Assembly: GCA_020025635.1 (NCBI GenBank)
Contig: JAHHRU010000019.1
Coordinates: 1-20,484 of the forward strand
Source: Allofournierella sp.
GTDB taxonomy: Bacteria > Bacillota > Clostridia > Oscillospirales > Ruminococcaceae
Direction of reading: 5' to 3'
Length of the DNA: 20,484 nt
A program made the translations under genes and the position numbers. Of the stretch, positions 1-5,579 are shown one piece after another (the first letter of the stretch is position 1; each line of letters starts with the position of its first letter). Below the pieces are notes generated by a model, which made no database searches, was not told the DNA's origin, and saw only the letters and a list, made by a program, of their open reading frames with translations.

Positions 1-180
1 AACAGAACTTCGAAAAACGGAGGGGTGAACAACAGAACTTCGAAAAACGGAGGGGTGAACAACAGAACTTCGAAAAACGGAGGGGCGAACAACAGAACTT
101 CGAAAAACGGACAGGCAAACAATAGAACTTCGAAAAAACGGACGGGTGGGCAATAAAACTTCGAAAAAACTGAATAAAAC
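1..180. repeat. Tandem ~30-bp TTCGAA-centred repeat array (six copies, cut by left edge)
   Basis: Copies begin at 1, 31, 61, 91, 121 and 152. Each carries a GAACTTCGAAAAA-like core followed by a CGG-A-GGG tail. The palindrome TTCGAA sits at 9, 39, 69, 99, 129 and 160, so the spacing is 30,30,30,30,31 bp. Units 1 and 2 are identical, and divergence increases toward the gene. The sixth unit has lost the GC-rich tail and merges into an AT-rich stretch. The array ends just upstream of the putative promoter of a small XRE regulator, so inference favours a multi-operator array for that protein. There is no spacer variation, so it is not a CRISPR. An origin iteron function is possible but nothing else here supports it. 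Confidence 0.9.
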
Positions 181-182
181 CC

Positions 183-211
183 TTTACTTTTGGGCCGGGC
201 TGTGGTAGGCT
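183..211 (+). promoter_or_regulatory. Putative promoter of the XRE/ImmA pair
   Basis: TTTACT (183-188) and TAGGCT (206-211) are separated by 17 bp. They lie directly downstream of the repeat array and about 24 nt before the GTG start at 235. The -10 match is poor, so the assignment rests on spacing and position. The GTAGGC inside it recurs twice upstream of the small terminase gene (5185 and 5195). Confidence 0.35.
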
Positions 212-234
212 GTAAAAAAAGGGAGTGAAGGAAA

Positions 235-546
235 GTGGCAACATTCGGAGAAAAACTAAAAGCGGCCCGCAAGGCGGCCGGGCTTTCCCAGCGGGAGCTG
301 GCCGATGCGGTGGGCGCAAAACACAATTCGGTGTGCAACTGGGAGAAGGATCTGAACCGCCCCGGCCAGGACACGCTGGTGAAGATCTGCGAAAAGCTGA
401 ACGTGAGCTCCAATGCGCTGCTGGGCACCGACCCCGGCCCGGACGATTTCACCTACGCCCTTTACAACGAGGTACAGGGCCTGACCGAGGAGAACCGGCA
501 GAAGCTTTTGGAGATGGCAAAATTTTTCAAGACCCAGCAGGGCTGA
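235..546 (+). CDS. XRE-family HTH repressor, short, mobile-element type
   Basis: This 103-aa cytoplasmic protein should bind DNA as a dimer. Residues about 7-63 form a Cro/C1-type helix-turn-helix (LSQRELADAVG scanning helix, then HNSVCNWEKDLNRP, then LVKICEKLNVSSNALLG). The tail LTEENRQKLLEMAKFF is common in small XRE repressors of integrative elements. The start is GTG at 235, with GGAG at 222-225. An array of six TTCGAA repeats lies just upstream, and an ImmA/IrrE-type peptidase gene follows after 24 nt. In ICEBs1-like systems (established for ImmR/ImmA) such a repressor is inactivated by the partner peptidase. By analogy it is probably autoregulated and the switch of a mobile element. The identity of its targets is inference. 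Confidence 0.9.
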   Translation: MATFGEKLKAARKAAGLSQRELADAVGAKHNSVCNWEKDLNRPGQDTLVKICEKLNVSSNALLGTDPGPDDFTYALYNEVQGLTEENRQKLLEMAKFFKTQQG

Positions 547-570
547 CCGATCCAAAAAGGAGGAATGCGG

Positions 571-990
571 ATGCGGCTGGAAGAGGTTTACAAGGATGCA
601 GCGGCCCAGGGTGCCAGGATCTTTGCCTGGGACATCGGCTTTGCGGATGCGGCCACCATTGAAATGGGCGGGCAGTACGGCATTTTCATCGATTTTCGCC
701 GGTGCCGCACGGTGGCCGACTTCGGCTGGCGTTTGGCCCACGAGGTGAGCCACTGCGCCACCGGCTGCACCCACCGGCTTTCGTCCCCCTATGACCTGAT
801 CGAAAAGCACGAATACAAGGCCAACCGCCGCCAGATCGAAACTTATCTGCCGCTGGAAAAGCTGCGGCAGGCGGTGGCGCTGGGCTATCGGGAACCATGG
901 CAGATGGCCGAGTATTTCGGCATCCCCCAGGAGGGCGTGGAGCGGGCCCTTCACTACTGGCAGGACATCCGCCAGCAAAAACTGGACTGA
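571..990 (+). CDS. ImmA/IrrE-type zinc metallopeptidase (anti-repressor)
   Basis: This 139-aa protein has the zinc-peptidase signature HEVSH at residues 57-61, preceded by FGWRLA. A downstream EKHEYKANR (E78-R86) is the ImmA/IrrE-family segment that supplies a further ligand. In characterised ImmA proteins the substrate is the adjacent XRE repressor, and that role is inferred here from gene pairing. The start was placed at ATG 571, because AAAGGAGG at 556-563 gives a normal 7-nt spacing; ATG 565 is too close to it. The gene ends immediately before a strong terminator, so the two-gene unit is complete. The C-terminal region (residues 90-139) has a helical REPWQMAEYFGIPQEGVERAL stretch typical of the family. 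Confidence 0.88.
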   Translation: MRLEEVYKDAAAQGARIFAWDIGFADAATIEMGGQYGIFIDFRRCRTVADFGWRLAHEVSHCATGCTHRLSSPYDLIEKHEYKANRRQIETYLPLEKLRQAVALGYREPWQMAEYFGIPQEGVERALHYWQDIRQQKLD

Positions 991-991
991 A

Positions 992-1043
992 AAAGGCCCC
1001 CTCTCCTGCGCTTTTGCAGGAAAGGGGGACCTTTTCTTTTTTT
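992..1043 (+). terminator. Rho-independent terminator after the XRE/ImmA pair
   Basis: A long imperfect GC-rich stem (GGCCCCCTCTCCTGC at 995-1009 with its complement at 1016-1031) is followed by a T-rich tract to 1043. The run of A before the stem makes it plausibly bidirectional. A near-copy lies at 2831-2882. Confidence 0.85.
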
Positions 1044-1327
1044 GCAGACAAAAACCCCGGAGGGGCCGTGTCAGGCCAGCCCCTCCGGGGAAAAAAGCTT
1101 CAAAAGAAGCTCTTTTGGCGTTTTTTAAAATCAGCCCTCAATGATATCCTTGGCCTGCTTTGCCATTTCGGCAAGGGCCTCGTCAATGGTGGACTGACCC
1201 AGCATGATCATGCTGTGCTGTTCGGTGAGCATCTGGTTCACATCGGCAACCTTCGGAACGATGGGACGGTCCAGGCTGATGTGCTTCACCTTCAGGGCCT
1301 CGGCGGCGCCTTCGGGCATGCCTTCCA
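1034..1327. repeat. 294-bp identical tract, copy A (gene 3' end plus terminator)
   Basis: By eye, 1034-1327 is identical to 2873-3166 at a constant offset of 1839 bp. It covers the terminator hairpin and the last ~65 codons of each solute-binding protein gene. Identity breaks abruptly at 1328, after which the two genes differ at many sites. This is the footprint of a duplication kept homogeneous by recombination or gene conversion. Confidence 0.9.
1050..1090 (-). terminator. Rho-independent terminator of the first solute-binding protein gene
   Basis: A 12-bp perfect stem CCCCGGAGGGGC (1055-1066) / GCCCCTCCGGGG (1079-1090) is followed, on the minus strand, by a T tract at 1054-1050. It lies 41 nt beyond the stop codon at 1131. 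An identical hairpin follows the second copy. Confidence 0.88.
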
Positions 1328-2447
1328 TGGTGGCGACCTTCTGGATGGCAGCGTCATCCGCACGGGCCGGGAACTGGCCGGAGGCGGCCATAACGGAAGC
1401 GGCTTCTTCGCTGGTGAAGTACTTCACGACCTCCCAGGCGGCGTCGGCGTGCTTGGAAGCGTTGTTCACCGCAATGGGGGTGGCGGCGCCCACCACATAG
1501 CCGGCTTCAACGCCTTCGGGGTGGGGCAGGGTGGCAACGCCCCAGTTCACATTGGTTTCGCCCTTGTTGATCTTATCGATCATGTTCACCATGAACCAGG
1601 TGCCCATGGGCATCATGGCCACGTTGCCCTGGGGGAAGGCGCCGGAATAATGGATCTTGGCGGCACACAGATCGCCGTAATCCGGGATGGTTTTATCCTT
1701 CTGCATCCGCAGGGCCATCTCATAATAGGGCTTATAGAAATCGTAGCCGGTTTCATAATCCATGATGGTGTGCTTGCCGTCCTGCATGGCCCAGTTGCCC
1801 ACGCAGCCCTGCCAGGTGTGCAGGAAAGCGCCGTAGTTGCCGTCGCCGGTGAGCTCTTTGGCCATCTTTTCGAAGTCGGCCCAGGTCCAGTCGTTGGAGG
1901 GGTAGGGCATATTCTTGGCATCGAAGATGTCTTTGTTGTAGTACATCACATAGTAGTCGGTGCGGAAGGGCATCGCAAACTGCTTGTTGTCATAATTGAA
2001 GTTTTCGGCCAGGCCGTTGAAGTCGGCCAGGTCGATCTTGTCGGCCTCGATGCGGTCGTTCAGGGTGAGCAGCTGGCCCTTATCGGCCAGGGAGCGGGAG
2101 GTATCGGCATCCTTGATGAGGATCACGTCCAGCTCGCTGCCGCCGTTGAGCATGGTGGTGAGCTTGGTGGTGTAGTCGGCCGCGGGGATGTCGATGACAT
2201 CGATCTTGATATTGGGGTGGCTGGCTTCAAAGTTTTTCACCAGCTCGGGGACATAGGGGACACTGGCATAGTCCCAGGTGGAGAGCTTCAGGGTAATCGG
2301 CTCATCGGATGCGGCCTGTGAGGAAGCGGGATTGTCCGAAGCGGGAGCCGCAGGATCACTGGCTGGGGTGCCGCCGCCGCAGGCGGTGAGGGCGGTGGCA
2401 GCCATCAGGGCGCAAAGGCCCAGGGCTGCAAAGCGTTTCAGTTTCAT
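1131..2447 (-). CDS. Carbohydrate ABC transporter solute-binding lipoprotein (family 1), copy A
   Basis: This 438-aa extracytoplasmic receptor should be lipid-anchored to the outer face of the membrane and deliver a sugar to an ABC importer. The signal peptide MKLKRFAALGL... ends in the lipobox LTAC with Cys23 as the lipidation site, followed by a Gly/Ala/Ser/Pro linker to about residue 48. The mature part starts TLKLSTWDY and contains the FEASHPNIKIDV, LDVILIKDADTS and TDYYVMYYNKDIF segments typical of family 1 (ExtC-like/UgpB-like) sugar-binding proteins. AAAGGAG lies 10-16 nt upstream of the ATG. Its paralogue lies just upstream in transcription. No permease or ATPase gene is within the window, so the substrate cannot be named and the transporter partner must be elsewhere. 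Confidence 0.93.
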   Translation of the reverse strand: MKLKRFAALGLCALMAATALTACGGGTPASDPAAPASDNPASSQAASDEPITLKLSTWDYASVPYVPELVKNFEASHPNIKIDVIDIPAADYTTKLTTMLNGGSELDVILIKDADTSRSLADKGQLLTLNDRIEADKIDLADFNGLAENFNYDNKQFAMPFRTDYYVMYYNKDIFDAKNMPYPSNDWTWADFEKMAKELTGDGNYGAFLHTWQGCVGNWAMQDGKHTIMDYETGYDFYKPYYEMALRMQKDKTIPDYGDLCAAKIHYSGAFPQGNVAMMPMGTWFMVNMIDKINKGETNVNWGVATLPHPEGVEAGYVVGAATPIAVNNASKHADAAWEVVKYFTSEEAASVMAASGQFPARADDAAIQKVATMEGMPEGAAEALKVKHISLDRPIVPKVADVNQMLTEQHSMIMLGQSTIDEALAEMAKQAKDIIEG

Positions 2448-2485
2448 AATGCAAGAACTCCTTTTTCAATTTTTCACGAACGATC

Positions 2486-2501
2486 GCGGGCGCTGCCCCG
2501 C
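2486..2501 (-). promoter_or_regulatory. 5'-UTR stem-loop of copy A
   Basis: GCGGG (2486-2490) pairs with CCCGC (2497-2501) around a 6-nt loop. It sits only a few nucleotides after the predicted transcription start. The same stem is conserved upstream of copy B (4316-4331) while flanking bases differ. A role in mRNA 5'-end stability is inference. Confidence 0.5.
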
Positions 2502-2512
2502 TTGATGATTCC

Positions 2513-2541
2513 AGTATATCGCCGGGGCAGGAGAAAAACAA
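2513..2541 (-). promoter_or_regulatory. Sigma-A-type promoter of copy A
   Basis: On the minus strand, TTGTTT (-35, 2536-2541) and TATACT (-10, 2513-2518) are separated by 17 bp. The element is conserved at the same place before copy B even though the spacer sequence differs, which supports function. Confidence 0.75.
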
Positions 2542-2656
2542 TGCGCTCTTTAAACGAAAAAACCGAAGGGTTTTTGGAGCCCGAAGGGGGAAAACCATAC
2601 TTTCTTATGAGGTTGTTATTATTTTAAAGTGAGGGGTAATAAAAAAGGCGGGTTTA

Positions 2657-2673
2657 TTGTGCAGAATGCACAA
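2657..2673. promoter_or_regulatory. Candidate operator palindrome upstream of copy A
   Basis: TTGTGCA, GAA, TGCACAA is a perfect 7+3+7 inverted repeat. It is centred about 150 bp upstream of the copy A -10 box. A near-perfect version (one half-site mismatch) occurs at the matching distance before copy B. The binding protein is unknown. Confidence 0.6.
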
Positions 2674-2830
2674 AAGCAAAAAATGCAAGGCAAACAGGCC
2701 TGTCGAAAAATCCAAAGAAAAAGGGCGGAAAAAAAGGCGGAAGGCCGGGCGTTTCGGCAGCCCCCGGCAGGGTGCGGGGCGGGCCTTCACTGCCCGGCGG
2801 GGCAGCCCCCCGGCAAAGGGCGGACAGCAA

Positions 2831-2882
2831 AAAAGGCCCCCTCTCCTGCGGCTTTTTGCAGGAAAGGGGACCTTCTTTTTTT
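2831..2882 (+). terminator. Duplicate of the XRE/ImmA terminator, without an upstream plus-strand gene
   Basis: It shows the same stem and T tract as 992-1043 with small changes (loop one base longer, one G fewer). No plus-strand gene ends here, so it appears to be carried over by the tandem duplication. It may still act on read-through transcripts or on the minus strand. Confidence 0.7.
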
Positions 2883-3166
2883 GCAGACAAAAACCCCGGA
2901 GGGGCCGTGTCAGGCCAGCCCCTCCGGGGAAAAAAGCTTCAAAAGAAGCTCTTTTGGCGTTTTTTAAAATCAGCCCTCAATGATATCCTTGGCCTGCTTT
3001 GCCATTTCGGCAAGGGCCTCGTCAATGGTGGACTGACCCAGCATGATCATGCTGTGCTGTTCGGTGAGCATCTGGTTCACATCGGCAACCTTCGGAACGA
3101 TGGGACGGTCCAGGCTGATGTGCTTCACCTTCAGGGCCTCGGCGGCGCCTTCGGGCATGCCTTCCA
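2873..3166. repeat. 294-bp identical tract, copy B
   Basis: This is the partner of 1034-1327 at an offset of 1839 bp. It covers the terminator and the 3' end of the second gene, with abrupt loss of identity at 3167. Confidence 0.9.
2889..2929 (-). terminator. Rho-independent terminator of the second solute-binding protein gene
   Basis: The 12-bp stem CCCCGGAGGGGC (2894-2905) / GCCCCTCCGGGG (2918-2929) is followed on the minus strand by a T tract. It is identical to the hairpin at 1055-1090. Confidence 0.88.
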
Positions 3167-4280
3167 CGTTGGCAACTTCCTGGATGACGGCATCATCCGC
3201 ACGGGCGGGGAACTGGCCGGTGGTTGCCATGTAGGAAGCGGCGGCTTCGCCGGTGAAGTACTTTACAACTTCCCAGGCGGCGTCGGCATGCTTGGAAGCG
3301 TTGTTCACCGCAATGGGGGTGGCGGCGCCCACCACATAGCCCGGCTCAACGCCTTCGGGGTGGGGCAGGGTGGCAACGCCCCAGTTCACGCTGGTTTCGC
3401 CCTTATTGACCTTGTCGATCATGGTTGCCATGAACCAGGAGCCCATGGGCATCATGGCCACGTTGCCCTGTGCAAAGGCGCCGGAGTAATGGATCTTGGC
3501 GGCGCTCAGATCGCCGTAATCCTGGATGATCTTGTCCTTCTGCATCCGCACGGCCATCTCGTAGTAGGGCTTGTAGAAATCGTAGCCGGTTTCGTAGTCC
3601 ATGATGGTGTGCTTGCCGTCCTGCATGGCCCAGTTGCCCACGCAGCCCTGCCAGGTGTGCAGGTAAGCGCCGTAGTTGCCGTCGCCGGTGAGCTCACCGG
3701 CCATCTTTTCAAAGTCGGCCCAGGTCCAGTCGTTGGAGGGGTAGGGCATGTTTTTGGCGTCGAAGATGTCTTTATTATAGTACATCACATAGTAGTCGGT
3801 GCGGAAGGGCATTGCGAACTGCTTGTTGTCGTAATTGAAGTTCTCGGCCAGGCCGTTGAAGTCGGCCAGGTTGATGTTGTCGGCCTCGATGCGGTCGTTC
3901 AGGGTGAGCAGCTGGCCCTTGTCCGCCAGAGAGCGGGAGGTGTCGGCGTCCTTCACGATGATCACGTCCAGGTCACTGCCGCCGTTGAGCATGGTGGTGA
4001 GCTTGGTGGTGTAGTCGGCCGCGGGGATGTCGATGACTTCGATCTTGATGTTGGGGTGGCTGGATTCGAAGTTCTTGATCAGCCCGGGGATGTAGGTGCT
4101 GGTGGAATAGTCCCAGGTGGAGAGCTTCAGGGTGATCTGCTCATCGGATGCGGCCTGTGCGGAAGAAGAACCCGAAGCGGGTGCTGCGGGTTCGCTGGTG
4201 GTGGTGCCGCCGCAGGCGGTGAGGGCGGTGGCAGCCATCAGGGCAGAAAGGCCCAGGGCCGCAAAACGTTTCAGTTTCAT
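2970..4280 (-). CDS. Carbohydrate ABC transporter solute-binding lipoprotein (family 1), copy B
   Basis: This 436-aa paralogue of the gene at 1131-2447 has the same lipobox (LTAC, Cys23), the same linker type and the same overall fold segments (TLKLSTWDYS, FESSHPNIKIEV, LDVIIVKDADTS). The final 63 residues are identical in the two proteins. Differences concentrate in the linker (about 27-48), residues around STSTYIPGL, and a patch at about 340-372 (EVVKYFTGEAAASYMATTG against TSEEAASVMAASG). The differences could tune substrate preference, but that is untested. The start is ATG with AAAGGAG upstream. It has its own promoter, stem-loop and terminator, so the two copies can be expressed separately. 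No transporter membrane genes are nearby. Confidence 0.93.
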   Translation of the reverse strand: MKLKRFAALGLSALMAATALTACGGTTTSEPAAPASGSSSAQAASDEQITLKLSTWDYSTSTYIPGLIKNFESSHPNIKIEVIDIPAADYTTKLTTMLNGGSDLDVIIVKDADTSRSLADKGQLLTLNDRIEADNINLADFNGLAENFNYDNKQFAMPFRTDYYVMYYNKDIFDAKNMPYPSNDWTWADFEKMAGELTGDGNYGAYLHTWQGCVGNWAMQDGKHTIMDYETGYDFYKPYYEMAVRMQKDKIIQDYGDLSAAKIHYSGAFAQGNVAMMPMGSWFMATMIDKVNKGETSVNWGVATLPHPEGVEPGYVVGAATPIAVNNASKHADAAWEVVKYFTGEAAASYMATTGQFPARADDAVIQEVANVEGMPEGAAEALKVKHISLDRPIVPKVADVNQMLTEQHSMIMLGQSTIDEALAEMAKQAKDIIEG

Positions 4281-4315
4281 AATGCAAGAACTCCTTTTTG
4301 TTTTTACGGATGGTT

Positions 4316-4331
4316 GCGGGCGCTGCCCCGC
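4316..4331 (-). promoter_or_regulatory. 5'-UTR stem-loop of copy B
   Basis: GCGGG (4316-4320) pairs with CCCGC (4327-4331) and has the same loop as before copy A. It lies right after the predicted transcription start. Confidence 0.5.
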
Positions 4332-4343
4332 TTGGTGGTTTTA

Positions 4344-4372
4344 AGTATATCGTTTGGAAAAAGGAAAAACAA
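4344..4372 (-). promoter_or_regulatory. Sigma-A-type promoter of copy B
   Basis: On the minus strand, TTGTTT (4367-4372) and TATACT (4344-4349) are separated by 17 bp, matching the copy A promoter. A second possible promoter lies further upstream: TTGACC (about 4466-4471) and TAATAT with a 16-bp spacer. That would place the palindrome at 4489-4505 just upstream of its -35 box. Confidence 0.75.
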
Positions 4373-4488
4373 TTCGCTCTTTCAACGAAAAAACCGGGGA
4401 GTTTTTGGCATGTAAACGAAAAAAACCACACTTTTTTATGCAAATATTATTATTTTTTGAAGGGTGGTCAATAAAAGCCGGTGTGTTC

Positions 4489-4505
4489 TTGTGCACAGTG
4501 CATAA
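4489..4505. promoter_or_regulatory. Candidate operator palindrome upstream of copy B
   Basis: TTGTGCA, CAG, TGCATAA matches the 2657-2673 palindrome except for the spacer and one half-site base. It is centred about 150 bp upstream of the copy B -10 box, as in copy A. Confidence 0.55.
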
Positions 4506-4706
4506 GAGAGACAAATGAGGGGGGATGGGGCGGCGGGGCTTTTTTATGGCCGTTTTGGGAACGGCTGGAGGGAAACGGTGTTTTCGGCGGGGTTTTCTTC
4601 AGCACCCCTTTTTTCTGTCAGGGTGTTCTCATTCCCGGTACATGCCCGTGAATGAGAAGGTATTTTATTGCATCCGTATTTTTGAATTGGGGTTTATCTG
4701 CAAGCG
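4506..4706. other. Intergenic region without a supported gene
   Basis: A 64-codon open frame (4525-4719) exists, but its Shine-Dalgarno-like G run abuts the ATG and its 3' end runs into the terminator stem at 4710, so it is not called. An inverted repeat CTCATTC/GAATGAG spans about 4629-4657. The following plus-strand terminator hints at a short transcript, perhaps a small RNA, but no clear promoter was found. Confidence 0.5.
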
Positions 4707-4740
4707 AAAGGCCGCCTGATGAAGGCGGCCTTTTTCCTTT
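4707..4740 (+). terminator. Plus-strand rho-independent terminator
   Basis: The stem GGCCGCC (4710-4716) / GGCGGCC (4724-4730) is extended by AAA/TTT pairing and followed by TTTTTCCTTT. The T tract is on the plus strand. No plus-strand gene upstream is supported. Confidence 0.8.
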
Positions 4741-4760
4741 TTATAAGGTAAGAAGAAGCA

Positions 4761-4791
4761 AAAGAAAAAGCGCATCGCTTTCGCGATGCGC
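4761..4791 (-). terminator. Terminator of the tRNA operon
   Basis: On the minus strand a 9-bp perfect stem GCGCATCGC/GCGATGCGC with a GAAA tetraloop (4770-4791) is followed by TTTTTCTTTT. It starts 3 nt after the 3' end of tRNA-Asn. Confidence 0.92.
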
Positions 4792-4794
4792 TGA

Positions 4795-4870
4795 TGGCTC
4801 CCCCTGTTGGGCTCGAACCAACGACCCTGCGGTTAACAGCCGCATGCTCTACCGACTGAGCTAAGGAGGA
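4795..4870 (-). tRNA. tRNA-Asn (GTT anticodon)
   Basis: The minus strand reads TCCTCCT...AGGGGGA in the acceptor stem (one G-T pair), with a D-loop AGCTCAGTCGGTAGAGC, anticodon loop CTGTTAA and T-loop GGTTCGAGCC. The 3' GCCA shows that CCA is encoded. It is the last gene of the three-tRNA operon. Confidence 0.95.
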
Positions 4871-4873
4871 ATA

Positions 4874-4949
<76 letters not shown>

Positions 4950-4954
4950 TTGAA

Positions 4955-5029
4955 TGGTGACCCGTGGGAGAATCGAACTCCCGTTTGCGGCGTGAGAGGC
5001 CGCCGTCTTGACCGCTTGACCAACGGGCC
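4955..5029 (-). tRNA. tRNA-Glu (CTC anticodon)
   Basis: The acceptor arms GGCCCGT and ACGGGTC include one G-T pair. The anticodon stem GCGGC/GCCGC encloses CTCTCAC, giving CTC. The T-loop is AGTTCGATTCT and 3' ACCA is encoded. It is the first gene of the operon. Confidence 0.93.
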
Positions 5030-5059
5030 ATTCGCTTTCCCCGGCGGGGAACGTTTTAT

Positions 5060-5088
5060 ATTATACCCAAGGAACGGCCCAATGTCAA
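5060..5088 (-). promoter_or_regulatory. Consensus promoter of the tRNA operon
   Basis: On the minus strand TTGACA (5083-5088) and TATAAT (5060-5065) have a 17-bp spacer. It is a perfect sigma-A consensus directly upstream of tRNA-Glu. It diverges from the phage operon, whose AT-rich upstream region begins within a few bases. Confidence 0.95.
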
Positions 5089-5094
5089 CACCTT

Positions 5095-5227
5095 TTTGAA
5101 AAAAATTCGAAAAAACTTTGAAAAAGACGTAAATTCGAATTGACTGAATAAAAATGCAAGAAAAGTTCAGCAAAACCGAAGAATGTAGGCAAATGTAGGC
5201 TTTTGTAACCCGGATGCGGGCTAGAAT
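5095..5227 (+). promoter_or_regulatory. Control region of the phage packaging/structural operon
   Basis: This AT-rich stretch contains TTCGAA boxes at 5106 and 5134, TTTGAA variants at 5095 and 5117, ACTGAATAAAA at 5143-5153, and a 10-bp-phased direct repeat of AATGTAGGC (5182 and 5192). TAGAAT at 5222-5227 is the best -10 candidate, but no convincing -35 box lies 17 bp before it, so an activator may be needed. The same boxes occur upstream of the XRE repressor gene (129-211), suggesting shared regulation. A start near 5234 would place the message just ahead of the GAAAGGAGG at 5242-5250. Confidence 0.5.
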
Positions 5228-5561
5228 GGAGCCAACGAACCGAAAGGAGGGGGTAAACACCGAACAGGAAACCAACGAGGTGACCCGGCAAAAGGTGCTG
5301 GAAGAGCTTGCCTGCATCGCCTTCAGCCGGGCCACCGATTATGTGACCGTGCAGGGCGGCAAGGCCGCCCCGGTGGACTCGGACCGGCTTTCCGACGCCG
5401 CCGCCCGGGCCATCGTGTCCATCAAAGAGGGCACCCGGGGCGTGGAGGTGAAGCTGGGCGACAAGCTGCGGGCGCTGGAGCTGCTGGCCCGGGTGACCGG
5501 CCTGTTCGAGCCGGGCGGCCAGGAGGAAAGCCCGCCCCCCTGCATCCTGGACGACCTTTAG
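5226..5561 (+). CDS. Phage terminase small subunit, HTH-less short form
   Basis: The region LEELACIAFSRATDYV followed by AIVSIKEGTRGVEVKLGDKLRALELLARVTGLFE matches the central and C-terminal parts of Firmicutes-phage terminase small subunits, which recognise phage DNA and hand it to the large subunit. The usual N-terminal helix-turn-helix domain is absent (111 aa or less against the usual ~150-180). The start is uncertain. ATG 5226 overlaps the putative -10 box and has no Shine-Dalgarno; ATG 5214 is an in-frame alternative; GTG 5280 has only a weak AGGA. The excellent GAAAGGAGG at 5242-5250 has no ATG/GTG/TTG at normal spacing. It is the first gene of the operon and lies 18 nt before the large terminase. 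Confidence 0.75.
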   Translation: MEPTNRKEGVNTEQETNEVTRQKVLEELACIAFSRATDYVTVQGGKAAPVDSDRLSDAAARAIVSIKEGTRGVEVKLGDKLRALELLARVTGLFEPGGQEESPPPCILDDL

Positions 5562-5579
5562 AAAGGAGGGAACGGCCTT

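Larger units (their letters stand above)
2448..2969. other. Intergenic region between the two solute-binding protein genes
   Basis: No credible gene was found in these 522 bp. The minus-strand control region of copy A occupies 2448-2673: Shine-Dalgarno, stem-loop, promoter, AT-rich stretch and palindrome. A GC-rich stretch at about 2750-2825 includes a direct repeat of GGCAGCCCCCGGCA (about 2757 and 2802). From 2831 on it is the duplicated terminator block belonging to copy B. Short open frames here are on repeat or terminator sequence and lack a ribosome binding site. Confidence 0.7.

Noticed and set aside
1..180. CRISPR array
   Set aside because: The units are contiguous, with no variable spacers between repeats.
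897..2321. Long plus-strand open frame opposite the first solute-binding gene (and its twin at 2772-4415)
   Set aside because: Both mirror the antisense of a lipoprotein gene with a clear signal peptide, ribosome binding site and terminator. They are conserved only because the paralogues are. They have no ribosome binding site and low-complexity His/Gly/Val-rich products.
4525..4719. 64-codon open frame before the plus-strand terminator
   Set aside because: The frame ends inside the terminator stem, no properly spaced ribosome binding site is present, and the composition is unlike a typical protein.
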